The translations under genes and the position numbers were made by a program. This document shows positions 23,309 through 34,586 of a stretch of DNA of 64,000 nucleotides, piece after piece. The stretch covers positions 64,352,003-64,416,002 of the forward strand of contig CM043957.1 of NCBI GenBank assembly GCA_014529385.2. Direction: 5' to 3'. The DNA comes from Adiantum capillus-veneris. Taxonomy: Eukaryota; Streptophyta; Polypodiopsida; Polypodiales; Pteridaceae. Below the pieces are notes generated by a model. It was given only the letters and a program-made list of their open reading frames with translations. It ran no database searches and was not told the DNA's origin. Numbering within the stretch: position 1 is the first letter of the stretch; each line of letters starts with the position of its first letter.

Positions 23309-23527
23309 ATGGATAATGGCCCAGGAATACAGGTTTTTCCCTTTCATTTCACTCCACACATTAGAGTAAACATTGCAATTATTAGAAAAATCCATTTTCA
23401 ACAACGTATGGTATTCATGTTTGGTGCCCAAAGAGTAGGAGAAATTCTCGCGTCACCAAACCCTGTCATTCTACCTCTTATTGATTATCATAGGTCATTT
23501 GATGTGAATATTTTTATTTTGTTGTAG
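23309..23527 (+). CDS. Leader ORF b of retrotransposon copy 1 (72 aa)
   Basis: Opens with ATG in the context AAACCATGGATAAT, a good plant start context. Paralogous to leader ORF a over its last 45 residues, with the shared pattern FG..R..EI.AS.NP.ILPLI.Y..S.DV.IF. It ends in a Phe/Leu-rich tail. No catalytic motif is visible. It could have been one two-repeat protein now split by stops, or a pair of short peptides in the leader RNA. Confidence 0.5.
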   Translation: MDNGPGIQVFPFHFTPHIRVNIAIIRKIHFQQRMVFMFGAQRVGEILASPNPVILPLIDYHRSFDVNIFILL

Positions 23528-23612
23528 AATAGATTGCAATTTAGAGAATATTATTGTGTAAATCTTTTAAAGAAAGAAAAAAACAAAAACGTGTCACTTT
23601 GAAATCAATTCA

Positions 23613-24313
23613 ATGGAGAGCCAACGCCAAATGTCTGGATATCCTCTTTTCTTTGGAGAGCCTGGAGAGGATGCAGAATTATTTCTAGCGAATTTCAAGA
23701 TGTCTTGCCGTATCAAGAGGATAGTAAAGAACGTGTAGAAATATTGGAGGTGGTCCTTAGGAAAGATGCTAGCACTTGGTTTGACTCTTTGCCTAAGGAA
23801 GTTAAAGGGAATTACACGAAAGTTTTGAATCGTTTCAAGAAATACTTCTTTGATCCCCAAAACACTCAGAAACTATGGCAAGACATTGTTTCTCATAAGC
23901 AAAAAGACTTAGATGACTACTACTTGTACAAGCAAGAGTTCCTACGTCTTTGGGCTCTATGGATACGAAATGTTGCTAACCCTGGTGATGGTGCAGAATT
24001 TCTAAAGAAGGAGAGGTTCATAGCCGGACTCTTTCCTGACCTTAAGGTAAAAGTTGAGGCGGGTGCACCTGCTACCTTTGATGCAGTTGAAACTAGGGCT
24101 TCTAAGAAATATAGGAAACTCAAGTGCTTAAGGGGGGAGGTTCCAATAGAAGGTCTTAGATCCAAAGGTAAGTCAAAAGCATCAACATCTAAGGAGCTTC
24201 CTGAGGTAACGGCGGAAGTGATTGAGAAGTTAAATGAATCTTTAAGCAGCTTGTCAATTCACCTTGCACAAGCTGTAGGTCCAAAGGGACAAGCAAAGAA
24301 GTCTGAAGAGTGA
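23613..24313 (+). pseudogene. gag of retrotransposon copy 1, broken
   Basis: The ATG at 23613 starts MESQRQMSGYPLFFGEPGED, a normal gypsy gag N-terminus. A one-base shift near 23700 moves the reading to the frame with LPYQEDSKERVEILEVVLRK, WFDSLPKEVKGNYTKVLNRF and FLRLWALW, the retrotransposon gag (capsid) domain. TGA at 24311-24313 then stops it in frame just before the zinc knuckle. A CGA to TGA change would explain the stop. Copy 2 shares both lesions. Gag would form the virus-like particle. Confidence 0.85.
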
Positions 24314-26062
24314 GACCCACGACCTAGGAGAGTCTTGCAATGTTGGAATTGCGGTGAGTCTGGACATGGGATGTATAATTGTCCTTGGCCCCGTGGGGAG
24401 CCAGGGAGACCTAACTTGAATTACCCAGTGATGAATGCAGGTGAAGGAACTAGTCAGCAACCACGGCTTATACAAAGGCCAAATGGAGCAAGACCACCTC
24501 CACAAGGAGTGGAAGGAGTTTCACCTTTGCCAGACCCAAACGTGCATGTGGTAGAGGTGACAAATTCAAGAGAGGTTGACATGGAAGCAAATGGCATTAA
24601 GCGTGGCCGACGAAAAGGTAAGGAGAAAGAAGGAGTTACATCACAAAGTGACCATGGACGAGAAAAGAAGGCAAAGGAGACCAAGGAAGCTAAGAGGACT
24701 CGACGTCGTATCAACCTCCAAGACTTTCCTCTTGGACATGGAATGGCTCCATACAACTTGTTGGAAGACATGAGAGGTAAGGGTCCTGATATCTCATGGC
24801 CTCAGTTTCTTGCATTATGCCCACAAGTTAGGAGGGATTTAACAAGGGCAGTTAGCACTAGGAGAAAGGTAAAAGAGAGTGTGCCTGTTGTAAAAATTAC
24901 ACAAGCTGAAATGAATGAGGACATTACACCTGTGCTAGATTGTTACATAAAGGGGAGATTGGTTAGGAAAGGTCTAGTGGATGGGGGTGCACAAATTTGC
25001 ATCATGACAGAGGGACTCATGCAAAAACTAGGTATGCACATCCATGAGACACCTGAAATTAAGGTCAAGATGGCAAACAATAGCAAGGCTAGGTGCGTAG
25101 GCATTTGTAAAAATGTTTTTGTGGAGGCCTTTGTCATTAAGAAGGCAGTGGATTTCTATGTCATGTCTACCAAAGGAAATGGTTACCCATTTATCCTAGG
25201 GAGACCATGGCTAATGAAAATGCGAGCTTTGCAGGATTGGGAGAGTGGAAAGCTAATTTGCAGGAACGACAATCATAAGAAGGTTGTCTTTGACATGAAG
25301 GAGCAACGCCAAGAGGAGCTCCATGAAGAATCATCTCAAAGTGAGACGGAAGAAGGTTGGACCGATAACACTTCAGAAGAAGAAAGTAGCGGCAGCATTA
25401 CTGAAGAGGAGTCTTCCATCGAAGTCATGGGGGTAAGGTTTAAGCCAACCAACCAAGAGACCTCTTGTCAAGGTTTGGAGGAGGTAGGTTCCCAAGAGAA
25501 CCAAAAAGTGGAAGATGAAAGAATGCTAGAAGGTATGCTATCTACAACACTTACAAAGGATGAAAGAGAGGAGTTCAAATGTGTGCTAAGAAAATTTCCT
25601 AGGCTTTTTGCTAAAGACTACACCGATGTGCATGGAGTAGATGTTGTTCAACACAAAATTGAGTTGAAGCCACAGGCCACACCTAAGGCTCCGAAGCTAC
25701 GAAGGCTAGGAGTCATCAAGGAGCAGGCTTTACTCAAGGAGGTAAGAAAGCTTCTAGCAGCAGGTTTCATTTATCCAGTGGAGAATTCAGAGTGGGTCTC
25801 TCCCGTTGTTGTCACTCCTAAGAAAAACGGAAAGTGGAGGGTGTGTGTGGATTACCGTCCACTCAATGAGGCAACAAAAAGAGATCACTTTCCCCTCCCA
25901 TTTCAGGATGAGATACTAAATGAGGTAGCTGGTCATGAGAAGTACACTGTGTGTGATGGCTACTCAGGCTACTTTCAAATAGGTATCGCATTGGAAGATC
26001 AATTGAAAACAACCTCACTCCTTGGGGTTGTTATGCTTTTAGAGTCATGCCATTTGGTTTGA
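24314..26062 (+). pseudogene. Zinc knuckle, protease and first half of reverse transcriptase, copy 1
   Basis: In frame with gag after the TGA. Order: CX2CX4HX4C knuckle CWNCGESGHGMYNC (24341-24382); a basic linker; protease with VDGGAQICIM around the catalytic Asp (codon at 24980) and ILGRPWL; an acidic Ser/Glu-rich linker; then RT from EFKCVLRKFPRLFAKD through VCVDYRPLNEATKRDHFPLP to VCDGYSGYFQIGI, with the first catalytic Asp at 25955. After the KTTS codons the frame is lost. The region that should lead to MPFGLTN continues in the frame one base back, consistent with a small deletion near 26010-26020. Confidence 0.9.
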
Positions 26063-27858
26063 CAAATTCTCCTGCAACATTCCAACGTTTCATGAACATG
26101 GTGTTTCAAGCATTCTTTGGAAAGTCAATTAGGGTGTTCATTGATGATTTCTGCATTTATAGCTCAAAATCATTGCATCTACAAAGGGTAGAAGAAGGTT
26201 TAAAGAAGCTCTACGACATGGGAGGTCAACTCAACCTCGACAAGTGCCACATAGGTGAGGATGAAGTGATCTTGCTCGGTCACAAGGTTTCCTATAAAGG
26301 CATTGAGGTGGATCCTTCAAAGGCAAAGGCTCTTATTGAGCTCCCATCACCGAAGAGTCTTAAGGAGGTCATCTCTTTCATTCAGAAGGTGAAGTATATG
26401 TCACGCTTCATTCACTTAGCATCGGAGTTGCTTCATCCTTTGCAAAAGTTGACACAACAAGTAGAATTTTCATGGTCTGATGAGCTTGAAGAGTATTTTT
26501 GTAACATTAAAGTCATTTTGTCAGAGCTACCAACACTCATGCCTCCTTGTTGGGAGTACACATTCTTTGTTAGCTCTAGTGTTGGAAGGGAAACAATTGG
26601 TGATGTGTTGCTACAACAAGATCCCCACAGTACAAGGATGCGACCCATCTACTTTGCTATTAGGGTCATGAATGCTTTGGAGAGAGACTACACAGAAGCA
26701 GAACTCATGATGCTTTCTCTCATGTTTGCGGTGAGAAAGTTTAGATCCTACCTGCTACCAAAACCTTTTGTAATTCTCACTGCAAAAAATTTGTTCCCTT
26801 GGGTGTCATCTCAAATGAATCTTAGTACTAGGATCTCAAAGTGGATTATGGAGTTGCAAGAGTTCCAATACTCTTTCAAGGTAGAAGATAGTGTGCGTGC
26901 ACAATTGGCAAGGATTCTCACTTATAGGGTACATGAGAAGGAAATTAAGGTGCCTCAAGTAAAGACCCTACCATTGCCACCACCAAAAAGTATTCCCAAT
27001 GCTTTTACCTTGTTCTTTGATGGAGCTTTTCGACAAGCCACAGGGAAAGCAGGGGGAGGGCTAGTGTTGCTCAACCCAAGTGGAGAGGTGGTCATGAAAG
27101 AGAAGGTCAATCTACCAGGTTCAACTAGCAACAATGAAGCAGAATATGACACACTACTTCATGGTTTAAAAATATGCATTGGCCATGGTATACAACGTCT
27201 CATGGTAAAAGGGGATGCACTTCTCATTGTGAAGCAGATTTTAGGCATTTGGGCATGCAAAAATGAAAGACTAAGGGCCAAAGTTCATACCATCCGTAGG
27301 CTATTTAATCAATTTGAGGAGGTGCAATTATATCATATTCCTAGGAAACAAAATGAAGATGCTAATTTACTTGCACAACAAGCCATTACATGTGTAAAGA
27401 AAGAAGTGGAGGTCATCATGGTGGCGGCTGCTATGAAGCAACCGAGGTACCAGGGATTGGAGTCATTGGCTCCCATCATTGGCTACATTTTGGAGGGTGA
27501 TTTTCCACCAGACTTCACAAAAGCTCAGAAGAGGAGACTCATGAAGAAGGCAAGCATGTATCTCTTCCTAGAAGGCTCCCTCTATCAAAGAGGGAAGGAT
27601 AAAGTGTGCAGAAGAGTATCAACTATCGTGGAAATTCCAGCGATTCTAAAAGGTTTGCATGAAGTGGCATGTGGGGGTCATTTTTCCCAAGAATTAACTG
27701 TGAAGAAGATTTTGCTTGCGAGGTATGTCTGGCCAAGTCTGCATGTGGATGTCCAACATTGGTGTAAAAGTTGTCACAATTGTCAGGTAAATGGGAATAG
27801 AAGATTGATTTATGGTCCAAGGCAAATCGTGCTTGCAAATGGACCCTTTGAAAAGTGA
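26047..27858 (+). pseudogene. Second half of RT, dual RNase H and integrase zinc domain, copy 1
   Basis: Continues RT at MPFGLTNSPATFQRF. The catalytic pair is in VFIDDFCIYSS (codons 33-34). The usual RNase H follows in degenerate form: FVSSSVGRE in place of the DAS motif and LTAKN in place of TDH, so two acidic residues are lost. A second, archaeal-type RNase H starts near codon 320 and keeps D325 (FFDGAF), E364 (SNNEAEY), D390 (VKGDALL) and D438 (NEDANLL). The integrase HHCC part (LHEVACGGHF, CKSCHNCQ) precedes a TGA at 27856 where Trp is expected, a one-base change. Confidence 0.9.
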
Positions 27859-27870
27859 GGCATTGATGCT

Positions 27871-28881
27871 ATGGGTCCTCTGCCTAGGACAAAAAATGGT
27901 AAACTCTACATTCTAGTGGCTATAGACTATATGACTAGGTGGGTGGAAGCACAAAGTGTGGCAAAGGTAAATGAGAGGATAGTGAGCAAATTCGTCTACA
28001 CTCACATTTGTTGTAGATTTGGCACACCTTTGGAGATTGTTTCTGATAATGGTCCAGGGTTTAGAAAGGGATTGCTCACAGAAGTCTGTGAAGAACTTCA
28101 CATTCTACATCGTCACAGTACACCCTACTATCCCCAATCAAATGGTTTGGTAGAAAAAGCTAATGGTGTCATTGCAGGCATCATTCGAAAGATGGTGAAA
28201 AACAAGACAAAGTTGTGGGATGACTTCTTGGATGGTGCCTTGTGGGCATATCGAACCACATATAGGGAAGCCACGGAGTTCACACCATTTCACTTGGTCT
28301 ATGGTCAAGAGGCTTTACAGCCAATTGAGCTAAACATTCCAACAATGCGACTTCATGGAAAATCAGCACAAGATGATCAAGAAGCATGGATGGATCGACT
28401 TCTTACCTTAGCTGAGCTTGAGTGGAAAAGAGAAGCAGCATACGAGTGCTATAAGAGGAAAGCCACACAGAAAAAGGAGAAGCTTGACAAGAAACTGAAG
28501 GACAAAGGCATCAATGAAGGAGAGCTTGTGCTAAGGTATGACAATCGACTTAAAAATCGTTTTGATGCCAAGTTTGAAACTAGATGGCAAGGGCCATACA
28601 TAGTCAAGAAGGCTTTCAATTATAGTTACTATCAGCTTATGGACTTGAATGGTAAAGAGCACTCCAGGAAGGTAAACGGGTATCGCTTGAAGCCCTACTT
28701 GAGTTGCCTTCTACCAAAGGATCTACCAAAGATCTGTCCAAAGGCCGCTGTCTCATGTAAGTATTGTTACATGAAGCATGAGTGTAACTCTAGCCAAAAT
28801 TCTGAGGGGCCAAACAATGAAGATCTCGTGAAGGACACTGAAGCACTCTCTTTGGAAAAGATGCTCTATGATGGTACATGA
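27871..28881 (+). pseudogene. Integrase core and C-terminus, copy 1
   Basis: In the same frame as the preceding part and cut from it only by TGA. The catalytic triad is D19 (LVAIDYMTRW), D59 (IVSDNGPGF) and E95 (NGLVEKANG), giving the DD35E spacing of retroviral-type integrases. YPQSNG precedes the Glu as usual. The C-terminal part has a GPY/F module (RWQGPYIV) and ends about 30 bp before the polypurine tract. It has no separate start signal of its own, so it is a piece of the polyprotein and not an independent gene. Confidence 0.9.
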
Positions 28882-28896
28882 ATATACCATCATCCT

Positions 28897-28909
28897 GGGG
28901 GAGGGCTAA
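28897..28909 (+). other. Polypurine tract, copy 1
   Basis: GGGGGAGGGCTAA immediately before the TG of LTR 2, the expected plus-strand primer. The identical tract in copy 2 is at 37421-37433 before LTR 3. Confidence 0.8.
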
Positions 28910-31222
28910 TGATAGCCGTTTTTCGGCTCTCCATAATTGCCATAGTAAGTTACTCCACCCTACCAAATTCACCCAAACGCTATGGCTATCCCTACCATTT
29001 CACTGTACATAGGCGTGTGTGAGTTAGGGGACTTTTCCCATATCTTCTTAAAAACCCTCAGCTAGCTAGTCACTGGGCTAGTTGAGCCAAAAAAATAAAA
29101 AAAATAAAAAATAAAAGTATATTATGGCCTCTTTGTGTGTAAATATTTCATTGTATATATGGCCTAAATATAGAGATTTTTTATAATTATTTTGGTATTT
29201 TATTTAAATATTTCTACTTAGGTGTGTGTTTTATTAAACCTATGTACACCTTCTTTCATCCTCTTACACCATAATTATATTTTTTGCCAATATGTACATA
29301 CTCTAACCTCATATTTTTCCTTTATACAAATCACTCCCACATTTTCACCTTCACCCTCGTGAAAACAAAAAATTGATTTCTACTCATTGGTTATGTTTAT
29401 TATATTATTTACTTGCATACCTTTCCCTCTTTCACCCATAATAATTCAAAGAGGGACCATATCATATGATTCCAATATCTTTCCATATCCATAACTCCTC
29501 CATATTTGTATTATTGTTTTTACTCATTATTCTAACACCATGTGCTCATTGAGCTAAAGTCCATGAATAGTCCATACACTACTCCCACCATGTATATATT
29601 TCTTTATTCACCAATAATCCTCCTCCATGCATGGGTCAAGGGCAACTTGGATGCTTTGTATTATAATATGACAAAGGAGGGGCTCACTCTTGGATGCATT
29701 GTACAAATTCAACAAAGGAGGGGGCCACTAAAAGACTTTTGCAGGCATAAAAACAGGCTTTTTGGTGAGAATTTTGGCACCTATCTCCACTCCGAATTTG
29801 GAGTGGTGGTCAAAAGAGAAAATGTATCCCACGCTCTGAATAATCACCTCAAAGTTTTTCATGATTTTTGGAGCTACCAGCAGTGAGCTATGATTTTTTG
29901 AGTGGACCCCAGTCTGCCCACTTTTCTCACAAGTAGCCCTTAGTCTTCTCTCACCCTTCCACGCACCTACTCACTCTTACACATCCCTCCCTCTGCTTCC
30001 CTCACTCAAACCTGCAATTTCCATGGCTTCTCCCACCCTCTTCACCATTACCCTTCTCTCTCATCCCTATAGTTCTTTTATGAACCTCTACATACATACA
30101 CCCTCTCCATGTCTCTCTCTATTGCTTCTATGTTACAATTTCATTTACCTCTCCTAAAAATATCTAAAATTCAACATCTTAACCATGATAACTTCTGCAA
30201 ATTGAGGATTTTTCATCAACAAATCCTCTTTTCATCGTGGTGGTCAACCGTGGCGGCGGCATAATGAAGCGAAGAAGAAGAAGAAGACCAGCGGTCATTT
30301 TTTCCACAATCTACACAAGGGTGAGTTCAAGCTTCTTCAAAGCTTCACCATCTCAATGATTCTCTTTTAATTCACCCCTCTTCCTTCATCAAATCAACTC
30401 ATCCTACCCATTGTAAATGTATCACTAACAATTTTAGTGATTATTACCACTAACAACTAGCTTCTCTTGTAAAAATGCACCCACACTATCAACATATGGA
30501 GTAGGCAACCGCACAAGTAAACCAAATTCACTCACTCCCATGGAAGTTTCTCTCCTTTCACCACATCAATAATTCTCCTACTTGAGCCCACATCCATGTG
30601 ACTCAAGAGAAAAGAGAGACCCCATTCTCATTTGAAATTCATAAAAATTCGTAATCCTTGATCTTTCCTAATAAAATTGATTAGGCTTAATCCTAATCAA
30701 GGATTCTAAAACCTATAAATAGAACCCATTCCTCCTTGTAAAAGACATCACTATACCATTGCACACTAGATTGAGTGTACCACACGCCAGTTCTATCTTG
30801 GTTGTAAAGAGAGAGTAAGCTTTCTATACACCATCACCTTGGTGCATAGAAAAGCTTGAGCTAGTTTGAGTGAGTGCGAGTAGAAGATATTCTTCCTACC
30901 ATTGTTGTATCTACCCCAACATCAATGAATTGGTAGTTTTGGGTGCAATTCATGTCCAAAGGCTCACGCTTCTCCTCCAATTTGGCTTGGCAAACTCATT
31001 CAGCTTCATAAGGTGACTTGTTTCATTGAAGGTTTTTGTTTTGTTGCTTGTGATTCATTGGCTATTGTTTGGCTACCATTGTAAGAGGGTGGATGGTGAG
31101 AGGGCTCCCATACCCCTAAGACAATGTGCTAGTGATGCTATAACCAAATCTTGTCACTTGATTCCGCAAGCTCTAAGTTCCTTTTTGTGCAAAATATAAA
31201 GTTGAAGCTAAGTTGTACACCA

Positions 31223-31263
<41 letters not shown>

Positions 31264-31522
31264 TTTTAGTGTGTGAGAGTGTTCCATTGGTGTTAGGGTT
31301 AGTGTAAATTCCTTGCTTGTTTGTGGGTTGCTCTAACGATTCTTCTCTTTTGCGTCCTAGTTCGCTCTTAAACTAGGTGGTGCCCCTTGTGTAGTTGGGA
31401 TTTGGCTGTGGGTTTGTTGTTTTGGTTTGTGTTGTGTTGTGCCCTAGCCCCATTGAGCAGCACGGGAGCCTTGAAGGGTGTCTAGAGGTTGCTCTTCTTG
31501 TTGCCCGCCCCGGAACGCTTCA
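28910..31522 (+). repeat. LTR 2 (2613 bp), a crossover hybrid
   Basis: Its left end has the markers of LTR 3 (GTTTTTCGG at 28918 and A at 29189). From offset 1524 rightwards it has those of LTR 1 (T at 30434, GATTCTTCTC, GGTGGTGCCCC, GCCCGCCCCGGAACG). TATAAATA is at 30714 and the (CT)n run is 33 bp at 31228-31260. It serves as 3' LTR of copy 1 and 5' LTR of copy 2. Confidence 0.93.
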
Positions 31523-31599
31523 ATTTTAGTGCCCCCATGGAGGACAGGCTTGTGTATGTTTTGTGAAGGCTCAACCTTTAGCATAATCAAGTAGCTTGC

Positions 31600-31812
31600 A
31601 TGAATCAGGAGAATTTGTATGATCCCTTCATTCCCATTGCAAGACAAAAGGTACACATAATTGTTAGTACTAAGTTGCAATTTCAGCGAGTAATTCAAAG
31701 AATTTTTGGTCCTCTTAGGTTGGTAGAGATAAACGCATCAGTAAATCCTTTTATTTTGCCTCTCATTAGGTACGACCTTAGTTTGGACGTCTATATTTTT
31801 GTTTTGTTTTAA
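31600..31812 (+). CDS. Leader ORF a of retrotransposon copy 2 (70 aa)
   Basis: Identical in protein sequence to leader ORF a of copy 1, with the same ATG and stop. Its identity reflects the recent duplication and is not evidence of selection. Confidence 0.5.
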   Translation: MNQENLYDPFIPIARQKVHIIVSTKLQFQRVIQRIFGPLRLVEINASVNPFILPLIRYDLSLDVYIFVLF

Positions 31813-31833
31813 GAATTAGGTCATGCATAAACC

Positions 31834-32052
31834 ATGGATAATGGCCCAGGAATACAGGTTTTTCCCTTTCATTTCACTCCACACATTAGAGTAAACATTG
31901 CAATTATTAGAAAAATCCATTTTCAACAACGTATGGTATTCATGTTTGGTGCCCAAAGAGTAGGAGAAATTCTCGCGTCACCAAACCCTGTCATTCTACC
32001 TCTTATTGATTATCATAGGTCATTTGATGTGAATATTTTTATTTTGTTGTAG
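31834..32052 (+). CDS. Leader ORF b of retrotransposon copy 2 (72 aa)
   Basis: Identical to leader ORF b of copy 1. In frame with ORF a of this copy and separated by two stops. Confidence 0.5.
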   Translation: MDNGPGIQVFPFHFTPHIRVNIAIIRKIHFQQRMVFMFGAQRVGEILASPNPVILPLIDYHRSFDVNIFILL

Positions 32053-32137
32053 AATAGATTGCAATTTAGAGAATATTATTGTGTAAATCTTTTAAAGAAA
32101 GAAAAAAACAAAAACGTGTCACTTTGAAATCAATTCA

Positions 32138-32837
32138 ATGGAGAGCCAACGCCAAATGTCTGGATATCCTCTTTTCTTTGGAGAGCCTGGAGAGGATGCA
32201 GAATTATTTCTAGCGAATTTCAAGATGTCTTGCCGTATCAAGAGGATAGTAAAGAACGTGTAGAAATATTGGAGGTGGTCCTTAGGAAAGATGCTAGCAC
32301 TTGGTTTGACTCTTTGCCTAAGGAAGTTAAAGGGAATTACACGAAAGTTTTGAATCGTTTCAAGAAATACTTCTTTGATCCCCAAAACACTCAGAAACTA
32401 TGGCAAGACATTGTTTCTCATAAGCAAAAAGACTTAGATGACTACTACTTGTACAAGCAAGAGTTCCTACGTCTTTGGGCTCTATGGATACGAAATGTTG
32501 CTAACCCTGGTGATGGTGCAGAATTTCTAAAGAAGGAGAGGTTCATAGCCGGACTCTTTCCTGACCTTAAGGTAAAAGTTGAGGCGGGTGCACCTGCTAC
32601 CTTTGATGCAGTTGAAACTAGGGCTTCTAAGAAATATAGGAAACTCAAGTGCTTAAGGGGGAGGTTCCAATAGAAGGTCTTAGATCCAAAGGTAAGTCAA
32701 AAGCATCAACATCTAAGGAGCTTCCTGAGGTAACGGCGGAAGTGATTGAGAAGTTAAATGAATCTTTAAGCAGCTTGTCAATTCACCTTGCACAAGCTGT
32801 AGGTCCAAAGGGACAAGCAAAGAAGTCTGAAGAGTGA
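32138..32837 (+). pseudogene. gag of retrotransposon copy 2, broken, with an extra frameshift
   Basis: Carries the two lesions of copy 1 (frame change near 32225, TGA at 32835-32837). In addition, a run of six G in copy 1 (at about 24132) is five G here (about 32656), which frameshifts gag into an early TAG within five codons (reading ends at 32673). This is the only coding indel between the copies and must postdate the duplication, unless copy 1 gained a G. Confidence 0.85.
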
Positions 32838-34586
32838 GACCCACGACCTAGGAGAGTCTTGCAATGTTGGAATTGCGGTGAGTCTGGACATGGGATGTAT
32901 AATTGTCCTTGGCCCCGTGGGGAGCCAGGGAGACCTAACTTGAATTACCCAGTGATGAATGCAGGTGAAGGAACTAGTCAGCAACCACGGCTTATACAAA
33001 GGCCAAATGGAGCAAGACCACCTCCACAAGGAGTGGAAGGAGTTTCACCTTTGCCAGACCCAAACGTGCATGTGGTAGAGGTGACAAATTCAAGAGAGGT
33101 TGACATGGAAGCAAATGGCATTAAGCGTGGCCGACGAAAAGGTAAGGAGAAAGAAGGAGTTACATCACAAAGTGACCATGGACGAGAAAAGAAGGCAAAG
33201 GAGACCAAGGAAGCTAAGAGGACTCGACGTCGTATCAACCTCCAAGACTTTCCTCTTGGACATGGAATGGCTCCATACAACTTGTTGGAAGACATGAGAG
33301 GTAAGGGTCCTGATATCTCATGGCCTCAGTTTCTTGCATTATGCCCACAAGTTAGGAGGGATTTAACAAGGGCAGTTAGCACTAGGAGAAAGGTAAAAGA
33401 GAGTGTGCCTGTTGTAAAAATTACACAAGCTGAAATGAATGAGGACATTACACCTGTGCTAGATTGTTACATAAAGGGGAGATTGGTTAGGAAAGGTCTA
33501 GTGGATGGGGGTGCACAAATTTGCATCATGACAGAGGGACTCATGCAAAAACTAGGTATGCACATCCATGAGACACCTGAAATTAAGGTCAAGATGGCAA
33601 ACAATAGCAAGGCTAGGTGCGTAGGCATTTGTAAAAATGTTTTTGTGGAGGCCTTTGTCATTAAGAAGGCAGTGGATTTCTATGTCATGTCTACCAAAGG
33701 AAATGGTTACCCATTTATCCTAGGGAGACCATGGCTAATGAAAATGCGAGCTTTGCAGGATTGGGAGAGTGGAAAGCTAATTTGCAGGAACGACAATCAT
33801 AAGAAGGTTGTCTTTGACATGAAGGAGCAACGCCAAGAGGAGCTCCATGAAGAATCATCTCAAAGTGAGACGGAAGAAGGTTGGACCGATAACACTTCAG
33901 AAGAAGAAAGTAGCGGCAGCATTACTGAAGAGGAGTCTTCCATCGAAGTCATGGGGGTAAGGTTTAAGCCAACCAACCAAGAGACCTCTTGTCAAGGTTT
34001 GGAGGAGGTAGGTTCCCAAGAGAACCAAAAAGTGGAAGATGAAAGAATGCTAGAAGGTATGCTATCTACAACACTTACAAAGGATGAAAGAGAGGAGTTC
34101 AAATGTGTGCTAAGAAAATTTCCTAGGCTTTTTGCTAAAGACTACACCGATGTGCATGGAGTAGATGTTGTTCAACACAAAATTGAGTTGAAGCCACAGG
34201 CCACACCTAAGGCTCCGAAGCTACGAAGGCTAGGAGTCATCAAGGAGCAGGCTTTACTCAAGGAGGTAAGAAAGCTTCTAGCAGCAGGTTTCATTTATCC
34301 AGTGGAGAATTCAGAGTGGGTCTCTCCCGTTGTTGTCACTCCTAAGAAAAACGGAAAGTGGAGGGTGTGTGTGGATTACCGTCCACTCAATGAGGCAACA
34401 AAAAGAGATCACTTTCCCCTCCCATTTCAGGATGAGATACTAAATGAGGTAGCTGGTCATGAGAAGTACACTGTGTGTGATGGCTACTCAGGCTACTTTC
34501 AAATAGGTATCGCATTGGAAGATCAATTGAAAACAACCTCACTCCTTGGGGTTGTTATGCTTTTAGAGTCATGCCATTTGGTTTGA
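32838..34586 (+). pseudogene. Zinc knuckle, protease and first half of RT, copy 2
   Basis: Same layout and protein sequence as in copy 1, including the DGG protease site and the frameshift that ends RT after the KTTS codons. No copy-specific change was noticed. Confidence 0.9.

Noticed and set aside
24311-24313. Regulated TGA readthrough between gag and the zinc knuckle
   Set aside because: The element has other fatal lesions, and the knuckle belongs to gag, so a stop before it would be an odd place for a regulated readthrough. Simple CGA-to-TGA decay fits better.
26005-26062. Programmed -1 frameshift between the two RT halves
   Set aside because: The shift falls inside the RT domain between conserved motifs, no X-XXY-YYZ slippery heptamer is visible, and coding bases appear to be missing. 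A fixed deletion is simpler.
27871-28881. Integrase as an independent gene with its own start
   Set aside because: It is in the same frame as the upstream integrase zinc domain and separated only by a Trp-to-TGA change. The ATG is an internal Met.
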